64,000 nucleotides of DNA. It comes from Streptomyces capitiformicae (GTDB taxonomy: Bacteria; Actinomycetota; Actinomycetes; Streptomycetales; Streptomycetaceae). Made by a program: the position numbers and the translations under genes. Below the pieces are notes generated by a model, which was not told the origin of the DNA, did not search any database, and saw only the letters and a list, made by a program, of their open reading frames with translations. How positions within the stretch are numbered: position 1 is the first letter of the stretch; every line of letters starts with the position of its first letter. Below, piece after piece: positions 32,660-39,418 of this stretch. The stretch lies in NCBI RefSeq assembly GCF_002214185.1, contig NZ_CP022161.1:8377486-8441485 (forward strand), in the 5' to 3' direction.

Positions 32660-34423
32660 ATGCATCGGTACAGGTCCCACACCTGCGGCGAGCTCCGCGC
32701 CTCTGACGTCGGCACCGACGTCCGGCTGAGCGGCTGGCTGCACAATCGGCGCGACCTGGGCGGCATCCTCTTCATCGATCTGCGCGACCACTACGGCATC
32801 ACGCAGCTCGTCGCCCGTCCGGGCACCCCGGCGTACGAAGCGCTGGACAAGATCTCCAAGGAGTCGACCGTCCGCGTGGACGGCAAGGTCGTTTCACGTG
32901 GAACCGAGAACGTGAACCCCGAGCTGCCCACCGGCGAGGTCGAGGTCGAGGTCGGAGAGGTCGAGCTGCTCGGCGCGGCCGCCCCGCTCCCCTTCACCAT
33001 CAACGCCGAGGACGGGGTCAACGAGGAGCGGCGCCTGGAGTACCGCTTCCTGGACCTGCGCCGCGAGCGCATGCACCGCAACATCATGCTGCGTACGGCG
33101 GTGATCTCCGCGATCCGTCACAAGATGACGGCGCTGGGCTTCAACGAGATGGCGACCCCGATCCTGTCCGCCACCTCGCCCGAGGGCGCCCGCGACTTCG
33201 TGGTCCCCTCCCGTCTCAACCCGGGCAAGTTCTACGCGCTCCCACAGGCCCCGCAGCAGTTCAAGCAGCTGCTGATGATCTCGGGCTTCGACCGGTACTT
33301 CCAGATCGCGCCCTGCTTCCGTGACGAGGACGCGCGCGCGGACCGCTCGCCGGGCGAGTTCTACCAGCTCGACGTCGAGATGAGCTTCGTGGAGCAGGAG
33401 GACGTCTTCCAGCCCATCGAGAAGCTCATGACCGAGCTGTTCGAGGAGTTCGGCAACGGCCGTCACGTCACCTCCCCCTTCCCGCGCATCCCGTTCCGCG
33501 AGGCGATGCTCAAGTACGGCTCCGACAAGCCGGACCTGCGCGCCCAGCTGGAGCTGGTGGACATCACCGACATCTTCGAGGGCTCGGAGTTCAAGGCCTT
33601 CGCGGGTAAGCACGTACGCGCGCTGCCGGTGCCGGACGTCTCCGCCCAGCCCCGTAAGTTCTTCGACCAGCTCGGCGAGTACGCGATCGAGCAGGGCGCG
33701 AAGGGCCTGGCCTGGGTGCGCGTCGCCGAGGACGGTTCGCTGTCCGGTCCGATCGCGAAGTTCCTCACCGAGGAGAACGTCGCCGAGCTGACCAAGAGGC
33801 TGTCGCTGGCCGCCGGGCACGCGGTGTTCTTCGGCGCGGGCGAGTTCGAGGAAGTCTCGAAGATCATGGGCGCGGTCCGCGTCGAGGCCGCCAAGCGGGC
33901 CGGCCACTTCGAGGAGGGCGTCTTCCGCTTCTGCTGGATCGTCGACTTCCCGATGTACGAGAAGGACGAGGACACCGGCAAGATCGACTTCTCGCACAAC
34001 CCCTTCTCCATGCCGCAGGGCGGCCTTGAGGCCCTGCAGACCCAGGACCCGCTGGACATCCTCGGCTGGCAGTACGACATCGTCTGCAACGGCGTCGAGC
34101 TCTCCTCCGGCGCGATCCGGAACCACGAGCCCGACATCATGCTCAAGGCCTTCGAGATCGCGGGCTACGACCGGGACACCGTCGAGGAGCAGTTCGCGGG
34201 CATGCTGCGCGCGTTCCGCTTCGGCGCCCCGCCGCACGGCGGCATCGCACCCGGCGTCGACCGCATCGTCATGCTCCTCGCGGACGAGCCCAACATCCGC
34301 GAGACCATCGCCTTCCCGCTCAACGGCAACGCCCAGGACCTGATGATGGGCGCGCCGACGGAGCTGGAGGAGGCGCGGCTGCGCGAGCTGCATCTCTCGG
34401 TGCGGAAGCCGCAGCCGAAGTAG
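32660..34423 (+). CDS. aspS: aspartyl-tRNA synthetase
   Basis: 587 residues, class II synthetase. N-terminal OB-fold anticodon-binding domain (about 1-110, [20 protein letters not shown]), catalytic motif 2 ([20 protein letters not shown]), bacterial GAD insertion domain (about 290-420), and motif 3 ([13 protein letters not shown]). The length fits the bacterial type, possibly non-discriminating if no Asn-tRNA synthetase exists in the genome. ATG 32660; no strong Shine-Dalgarno is evident, but the N-terminus [14 protein letters not shown] is the family standard. A second, one-mismatch parS-like site lies in codons 78-82. Strong terminators follow. Confidence 0.97.
   Translation: MHRYRSHTCGELRASDVGTDVRLSGWLHNRRDLGGILFIDLRDHYGITQLVARPGTPAYEALDKISKESTVRVDGKVVSRGTENVNPELPTGEVEVEVGEVELLGAAAPLPFTINAEDGVNEERRLEYRFLDLRRERMHRNIMLRTAVISAIRHKMTALGFNEMATPILSATSPEGARDFVVPSRLNPGKFYALPQAPQQFKQLLMISGFDRYFQIAPCFRDEDARADRSPGEFYQLDVEMSFVEQEDVFQPIEKLMTELFEEFGNGRHVTSPFPRIPFREAMLKYGSDKPDLRAQLELVDITDIFEGSEFKAFAGKHVRALPVPDVSAQPRKFFDQLGEYAIEQGAKGLAWVRVAEDGSLSGPIAKFLTEENVAELTKRLSLAAGHAVFFGAGEFEEVSKIMGAVRVEAAKRAGHFEEGVFRFCWIVDFPMYEKDEDTGKIDFSHNPFSMPQGGLEALQTQDPLDILGWQYDIVCNGVELSSGAIRNHEPDIMLKAFEIAGYDRDTVEEQFAGMLRAFRFGAPPHGGIAPGVDRIVMLLADEPNIRETIAFPLNGNAQDLMMGAPTELEEARLRELHLSVRKPQPK
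32891..32904. other. parS-like site with one mismatch inside aspS
   Basis: gtttcacgtggaac matches parS at 13 of 14 positions, 287 bp from the perfect site. It is inside the aspS coding sequence (codons for VVSRGT). Confidence 0.6.
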
Positions 34424-34453
34424 CCCGCAGCCGAAGTAGCCCGTAGCTGAAGT

Positions 34454-34522
34454 AAGGCAAGTCTTTCCGCTTGCCTTTCGTAAAGGGACCTGAAATCGCG
34501 CCCGTCGATTTCAGGTCCCTTT
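34454..34522 (+). terminator. two tandem hairpins after aspS
   Basis: First hairpin: aaggcaag (34454-34461) with cttgcctt (34470-34477). Second: a perfect 17-bp stem, left arm 34482-34498 (starts aaagggacctg), right arm 34506-34522 (ends caggtcccttt). The second ends in a short T run, a classical intrinsic terminator. Confidence 0.9.
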
Positions 34523-34525
34523 CCT

Positions 34526-34750
34526 GTGCGCGGGGGGAAAGGGTCCCTTTTCTCAGCTGACGAGGACACGATCTACGACCAGAGCGGCACCCAGGGCGGT
34601 CTGCTCAAGCCGAATTACCAGAAGAACGACATCGCCAAGGGCGTCATCGGCTCCATCACGGTGGGCCTCGACCCCGAGGCCACCAGCCGGGTTGGGGCAG
34701 CGAGCGGGTTGAGGGACAGCTCAACCGAATTCCGGTTCCGATTCCGGTTC
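34526..34750 (+). pseudogene. unrecognised in-frame gene fragment upstream of GPP34 gene
   Basis: The open frame continuing into the GPP34 gene reads TIYDQSGTQGGLLKPNYQKN then IAKGVIGSITVGLDPEA, which looks like genuine protein sequence but is not part of the GPP34 domain. It ends in a short ttccg-based simple repeat near 34726-34748. I do not recognise the family. Probably debris from another gene, possibly read as an N-terminal extension if a start upstream is used. Confidence 0.35.
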
Positions 34751-34795
34751 GGGTGGGCCCGGAACTGGGGTACTTCGGCCCACGTCTTACAGATC

Positions 34796-35422
34796 ATGAC
34801 CGCCTTCCCCTCCACCCCCACACCCACCCCCACGACCCTCGGCGAAGAAGTCCTCCTCCTCTCCCTCGACGACACCACGGGAGAGACTCAGCTGCCCCTG
34901 CGGACGACGTACGCGATCGCCGCGGCGACCCTGCTGGAACGGGCCCTGTCCGGCGACGCGGCGGAGGCGGCGCTCCCGGACGATGCCGAGAAGTGGATCT
35001 TCGAGCATCGCAACAAGGAGTACGAGACCGCGCTCCAGGGCCTCGTGGCCAAGGGCCTGATCCGTAAGGAGAAGCGCCGGGTCCTCCTGGTCTTCCGTAC
35101 GACCAGGTACCCGGAGTCGGACGGAAGCGTGGAGTCGGCCCTGCGACGCCGCTTGGCCGAGGTGGTCCTGGAGGGAGCCGACCCGGACCCCCGTACCGCC
35201 GCCCTGATCACCCTCCTCCACCACGGCGAACTCCAGGCCCTCGTCTTCCCCGAGGCGGACACCGACGGCTCGCCGGCCAAACAGCGCATGGCCGAGATCG
35301 CCGAACACCACTGGGCGGACCCCGCCCTCCGCCGCATGGCCGATACCGCGGCCGCGACGGCGGCGGCCCTCACGGCGGCGACGATGGTGACGACGGTGGT
35401 GGTGATCACGACGGTGACGTGA
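34796..35422 (+). CDS. GPP34 (GOLPH3/Vps74-like) family protein
   Basis: 208 residues. The GPP34 domain begins LGEEVLLLSLDDTTGETQLP and includes YAIAAATLLERALSGDAAEA and ALITLLHHGELQALVFPEAD, matching the all-helical fold of actinobacterial GOLPH3 homologues, which in eukaryotes bind phosphatidylinositol-4-phosphate. The C-terminus is Ala/Thr-rich. The start ATG 34796 lies just before the domain; no good Shine-Dalgarno. Streptomyces often carry several GPP34 paralogues of unknown role. It converges with the oxidoreductase gene. Confidence 0.8.
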   Translation: MTAFPSTPTPTPTTLGEEVLLLSLDDTTGETQLPLRTTYAIAAATLLERALSGDAAEAALPDDAEKWIFEHRNKEYETALQGLVAKGLIRKEKRRVLLVFRTTRYPESDGSVESALRRRLAEVVLEGADPDPRTAALITLLHHGELQALVFPEADTDGSPAKQRMAEIAEHHWADPALRRMADTAAATAAALTAATMVTTVVVITTVT

Positions 35423-35457
35423 GCGGTTGGACGGCGACCGAGAGAGCGTCAGACGGT

Positions 35458-36426
35458 TCAGACCGTGATGACGAGCTTGCCCCGGGGGTGGCCGTCGCGC
35501 AGATGGCGGAGGGCCTCGGGTGCCTCGCCGAGGGGGTACGCGCGGTCGATGGCCGGGGTGATCCTGCCCTGCTCAGCGAGGTCTTTCAGGGCCAGGAGGT
35601 CCTCTTGGCGGCTGAGGGAGACGAGGTTGCGGAGGTTCTGCGTGGTGAACGGCGAGAGCAGGACGGCCCGGAGACCACGGCTCATGCCGCCGAGGAAGCC
35701 GCTGCCGCCCTCGCCGCCGACGATGACGAGAGTGCCGCGTGGCGTGAGGACGCGACGGAGTACCGGCAGTGGCCGGAGCCCCGCGTTGTCGACGATGATG
35801 TCGTAGCGGTGCGGGCTGTCGGTGATGTCCTCGCGCGTGTAGTCGATGACATGGGTGGCGCCGAGTGAGCGGACGAGGTCCGCGCCGGCCGGACCGCAGA
35901 CGCCGGTGACCTCCGCGCCGTACATCGTGGCGAGCTGGACGGCGTACGTTCCCACGCCGCCGGACGCGCCGATGACGAGGACCCGTTGGCCGGGCTGTGG
36001 GCGGGACCTGCCGCTGAGGGCCTGGAGGGCGGTCATGCCGGAGACGGGGAGGGCGGCCGCCTGTTCGAACGTGAGGTTGGCGGGCTTGAGCGCGATCTTG
36101 TCGGCCTTGGCGCACGCGTACTCGGCGAAGGACCCCTCGCAGTTGCCGAACACCTCGTCCCCCACCTTGAACCGGGTCACCTTCGCCCCGACCGCCTCGA
36201 CCCGCCCGGCCCCGTCCCACCCCCGTACGGGATTCCTGGGCTTACGGAGTCCGAGGGCGACCCGGGCCACATACGGCTTGCCCGTCATCAGATGCCACAC
36301 CTCGGGGCCGCAACCGGCGGCCCGCACCTCGACCAGCACCTCGTCGTCGCCGGGTACGGGGCGCTCGATGTCCCGCAGCTCCAGGAGATCCGCCGACCCG
36401 TACGCATCCTGAACGATCGCCTTCAT
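35458..36426 (-). CDS. medium-chain dehydrogenase/reductase (quinone oxidoreductase-like)
   Basis: 322 residues, zinc-independent-looking MDR family. N-terminal GroES-like domain (MKAIVQDAYGSADLLELRDI), Rossmann fold with GASGGVGTYAVQLA (about 150-165), and a C-terminus ending HPRGKLVITV, typical of NADPH:quinone-type reductases acting on quinones or enals. ATG 36426 is the first residue of the domain; codons upstream lack family similarity. Monocistronic; no link to the neighbouring ATPase is evident. Confidence 0.9.
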   Translation of the reverse strand: MKAIVQDAYGSADLLELRDIERPVPGDDEVLVEVRAAGCGPEVWHLMTGKPYVARVALGLRKPRNPVRGWDGAGRVEAVGAKVTRFKVGDEVFGNCEGSFAEYACAKADKIALKPANLTFEQAAALPVSGMTALQALSGRSRPQPGQRVLVIGASGGVGTYAVQLATMYGAEVTGVCGPAGADLVRSLGATHVIDYTREDITDSPHRYDIIVDNAGLRPLPVLRRVLTPRGTLVIVGGEGGSGFLGGMSRGLRAVLLSPFTTQNLRNLVSLSRQEDLLALKDLAEQGRITPAIDRAYPLGEAPEALRHLRDGHPRGKLVITV

Positions 36427-36645
36427 GGCCGTAGCTCCCCTTTGCGGTCCCCGCCATCGAATGTCCCGGTTGTGTCGAGCACCCCCGTTGCTCCGAGCAT
36501 CCCGACGGCTCGAACGGCTGACCAGATTCCTGAGGGCGGTTTCGGGGGCGGGCGGGATGAGGTTTCCTACGGCGGACGGCGGACGGCGGACGGTTAACCC
36601 CACCTGCTGCCGCCCGGGGATGTGCCCCGCACTTCCTTGCGAACC

Positions 36646-38106
36646 TCAGGACTGCCAGGCGGAGACAACGTCCCCGGCACCCCACACGAGTTCAACCGCA
36701 TCGTCACGCCCCATGGGCCCCACGGTCCCGGAGAGGGACACCACAGCCAGCCGCCCAGCGACGTCCGAGGCGAAACCGGGAACCTGCGCGGCACCCCTCC
36801 GCAGCGCGGCCAGGTCGTGCTGGTCGAACGGAGAGGCGAGCCACTTCACGGAGCCGGCGAAGAAAAGGCGGCTCGCGACGGGTGCGCGATCGGCACCGAT
36901 CAGATCGATTTCTGGGGAGAACTGTCGGTTCCACCACCCGCCCACGACCTCGGTGTCCGGCCACGGGAGCCCCCCGGCCGCGGCGGCCAGTTCCAGTGCC
37001 TCCCGGATCAGCGGCTCGACGGCCCGCCCACGCCAGGCGGCCCAACGCCGCTGAACGAGCCGGTACGCGGCCTCGGGTCGGCCGCGCCGCGACAGTTCCT
37101 GCGCGGAGCGCATGGCGGCGAGGTAGAGGCGCAGGTTGCTGTCGGCGACGCGGTAGAGGGCGGGCTTGCCGGGACTGGTGGACAGTGGTGTGTCGCAGGC
37201 GAGGACGCGCTTCTCCTCCGTGAGCCTGCGCAGAAGAGGGGACAGTATCCCGGACGGCAGGGCCCCGCTCTGGCTTCCCGCCGTCGCCCCGATGTTGGCG
37301 TGTGTACGGTCGCCGCTGCCCACCGCCTCCAGCACCCGCCGGGACTGGTCGGGCGCGGGGAACTCAGCCAAGAGGGCCGCCTCCGGAACGCCGAAGAGCG
37401 GCGAGGCGGGGTCCGCGCACTCGGCCTCGATGAAGTCGAGCGCGGGTGTGCCGTGCGGCCAAGCGCGCAGAATTCCCGGCAGTCCCCCTGAAACGAGGTG
37501 CGCGTCCATGGCGTCCGCGGCCTCCAACCCCAGCGCGTCCCCCGTCTCTGCCGGGTTGAGCGGACCGAGGACCAGGCTGTCCGCCCGTCCGTAGAACGGC
37601 CGGTCGTATGCCGTGAACCGCTCCATCATGTGCAGATCACTGCCGAGCAGGAGGAGAAGCACGGGCCGATTGGCCAGCAGCCGGTCCCAGGCGGTCTGGA
37701 GCGCTCCATCGAAGACGGGATCCTGCTCGGCGAGCCAGGGCAGTTCATCGATGACGACGATGCTCGGGGAGTCGGCGGGGAGAACGGCGGCGAGTGCGCG
37801 AAGGGTGTCAGGCCAGTTGGTCGGGGCGCTCTTCGGTACGAGTTCGGGATCGGTTGGGAGGGACGACTCCCTCAGCTCGGCCATGAAGTCGGCGATCCCT
37901 TCCAGAGGGGAGGCACCCTTGGTCGCGGTGAAGAAGACGTACGGCCGCCCCACCTGATCACAGAACTCCTGCACAAGCCGCGACTTCCCGACCTGCCGTC
38001 GCCCCCTTATGGCGACGGCGACCCCGGCGCCGTCGGTGGTGACGCGGTCGAGGCGTTTGCGGAGGAGAGCCAGCTCGGTCTGACGGCCTACGAAGGGGGT
38101 GGGCAT
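36646..38106 (-). CDS. AAA ATPase with C-terminal DUF234 nuclease-like domain
   Basis: 486 residues. Walker A G35-RRQVGKS, Walker B IVVID120-E121 and a winged-helix region are followed by a DUF234 domain (about 380-460). There RRWAAWRGRAVEPLIREALE leads to EIDLIGAD and FAGSVKW, fitting a PD-(D/E)XK-like D...xK pattern. Such archaeal-type ATPases occur in mobile and conflict loci, but no precise role is established. ATG 38106 follows aggagg by 4 bases. Two abutting 15-bp near-palindromes (38135-38164) sit directly upstream, suggesting autoregulation. A fragment of a related gene lies at 61651-61812. Confidence 0.85.
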   Translation of the reverse strand: MPTPFVGRQTELALLRKRLDRVTTDGAGVAVAIRGRRQVGKSRLVQEFCDQVGRPYVFFTATKGASPLEGIADFMAELRESSLPTDPELVPKSAPTNWPDTLRALAAVLPADSPSIVVIDELPWLAEQDPVFDGALQTAWDRLLANRPVLLLLLGSDLHMMERFTAYDRPFYGRADSLVLGPLNPAETGDALGLEAADAMDAHLVSGGLPGILRAWPHGTPALDFIEAECADPASPLFGVPEAALLAEFPAPDQSRRVLEAVGSGDRTHANIGATAGSQSGALPSGILSPLLRRLTEEKRVLACDTPLSTSPGKPALYRVADSNLRLYLAAMRSAQELSRRGRPEAAYRLVQRRWAAWRGRAVEPLIREALELAAAAGGLPWPDTEVVGGWWNRQFSPEIDLIGADRAPVASRLFFAGSVKWLASPFDQHDLAALRRGAAQVPGFASDVAGRLAVVSLSGTVGPMGRDDAVELVWGAGDVVSAWQS

Positions 38107-38134
38107 GGGGCCTCCTGAGGCGCCGAAATCGAGG

Positions 38135-38164
38135 GTAGATTAATTCTACGTAGATTGGTTCTAC
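38135..38164. promoter_or_regulatory. two abutting 15-bp operator-like near-palindromes
   Basis: gtagattaattctac (38135-38149) is directly followed by gtagattggttctac (38150-38164). Each has arms gtaga/tctac around a 5-base centre; they differ only in the centre. They lie 29-58 bases upstream of the DUF234 ATPase start and form the most AT-rich point of the region, so they probably overlap its promoter. Confidence 0.7.
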
Positions 38165-38313
38165 CTAACTTGTTGATCTGGACGCTTCGGGGAACCGGTC
38201 GAACAGTTCCTCGGCGCTGGTGACCGTGAGGGCCTCGTCCACCCAGTGCAGCAGGGTGACGGGGTCATGGCACGAGCTGATGCGCTCTCGCGTGGAGGCC
38301 AGGGTGGGGATGC
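38165..38313 (-). pseudogene. 3' fragment of a Rpn/PD-(D/E)XK-type protein gene
   Basis: Reading the minus strand toward a TAG at 38165-38167 gives GIPTLASTRERISSCHDPVT then LLHWVDEALTVTSAEELFDR and FPEASRSTS. This is the helical tail seen in Streptomyces proteins of the Rpn/PD-(D/E)XK recombination-nuclease type (pattern RERI.SC.D...L..W...A.T..SAEELF). Nothing upstream of about 38313 continues it, because the plus-strand DUF5753 fragment starts there. Identification is from recalled family pattern. Confidence 0.5.
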
Positions 38314-38853
38314 CTCGCGGAACTGGAACACCATGCCCAGTCCATCCAGGTGATCGGAACCTCGCACGTTCCTGGGCTGTTGCAGACCGAGGACTACGCG
38401 CGGGCGGTGTTCTCGTACTGGGTTCCGGAGTTAGTGACGGGCGACGTGGAGCCGAGGGTCGAGCATCGCATGCGGCGCAAGGCGGTCCTTGAGCGGTGCC
38501 CGTACGAGGTGGTGCTGCACGAGCCTGTGCTTCGTACGCGAGTCGCCGATCGCAGAGTCGCGCGGGCCCAACTTGACCAGATCATCCGGGAGTCGGAGCG
38601 CCCGAGCGTCACCGTACGAGTGGTCCCCTTCGACACGGATGGCTTCGGCGGAGCCAGTTCCGCGCTGTTGTACGTGGGTGGGGCAGTGCCCGCGCTGGAC
38701 ACCGTGCAACGGGACACGCCGTACGGCACCGCGTTCCTGGACGACGCCATGGAGCTCCGGAACATGCGAACGCTCTTTCGTAAGGTGGAATCGGCGGCAC
38801 TCGACCCCGTGAGGTCCCGTGACTTCATCCACCGTTTGTCGAAGGAGCTGTGA
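38314..38853 (+). pseudogene. XRE/DUF5753 (WhiJ-like) regulator lacking its HTH
   Basis: The frame reads LAELEHHAQSIQVIGTSHVP then GLLQTEDYARAVF and the complete DUF5753 ligand-binding domain to RDFIHRLSKEL. The helix-turn-helix part (normally about 100 residues before this point) is missing; the frame is closed by a TGA at 38278, and the sequence before 38314 belongs to another gene fragment. A GTG at 38350 could still initiate a 167-residue DUF5753-only protein. Stop and downstream DUF397 start overlap (GTGA), preserving the usual operon order. Confidence 0.7.
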
Positions 38854-39035
38854 CCGTGATCCAGTGGCAGAAGTCCTCCTTCTCGGGCGGCGCCAACGGA
38901 AATGAGTGCGTTCAACTCGCTCGGAATGATGGGGAGTTGGTCGTGCGTGAGAGCGATGAACCGACTCGAATACTTCGCGTCGCCCCCGGCGGTCTCGCCG
39001 CGCTCCTCCGGCGGATTCAGGCGGAGCGCAGCTGA
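38850..39035 (+). CDS. DUF397 protein, partner of WhiJ-like regulators
   Basis: 61 residues: WQKSSFSGGANGNECVQLAR then VVRESDEPTRILRVAPGGLA, the standard DUF397 pattern. These small proteins pair with XRE/DUF5753 regulators as antagonist partners, in some cases in a toxin-antitoxin-like manner. The start is GTG 38850 overlapping the upstream stop, or GTG 38856. The cognate regulator is truncated here, so the protein may be orphaned. Confidence 0.9.
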   Translation: MTVIQWQKSSFSGGANGNECVQLARNDGELVVRESDEPTRILRVAPGGLAALLRRIQAERS

Positions 39036-39037
39036 CC

Positions 39038-39418
39038 GTGAGCCACGACGACGAGTTCGGCCGTGCCCTGGAAACCGTGCTGCGTGACCTTCGTGCCCAG
39101 TGCGCCGTACGGCCGGCCATCCGTGAACCCGAGGACGACTATCCCGGAGTTCTGCTCTCCGGGTGGGGCGTCTACGCCGAGCCGGACGGGCGCCCGGCGG
39201 TCCTTCTCTCCGATGTGGCCGACCAGGTGCAGGGGTGGGCGGTGGAGGCGCTGTGGGAGGCGGGGCTGTCGGCGGTGTGGCCGCAGTGCCCGGAGCATCC
39301 GGATACGCATCCGTTGAGGGCGACTGTGGAGAAGAGTGCGGCGGTGTGGGTGTGTCCTCGGACGGGGGTCGCTGTTTCGAGGGTTGGGGAGTTGCTCAGT
39401 CGTGGGGGCGGGGAGTAG
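39038..39418 (+). CDS. uncharacterised protein third in the DUF397 operon
   Basis: 126 residues, GTG start 2 bases after the DUF397 stop. There is no recognisable domain; it contains a Cys-His pair (WPQCPEHPDTHPL) and a possible second (VWVCPRTG). Its last 23 bases overlap the 3' end of the convergent NB-ARC/TPR gene. Likely co-transcribed with the DUF397 gene; function unknown. Confidence 0.65.
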   Translation: MSHDDEFGRALETVLRDLRAQCAVRPAIREPEDDYPGVLLSGWGVYAEPDGRPAVLLSDVADQVQGWAVEALWEAGLSAVWPQCPEHPDTHPLRATVEKSAAVWVCPRTGVAVSRVGELLSRGGGE

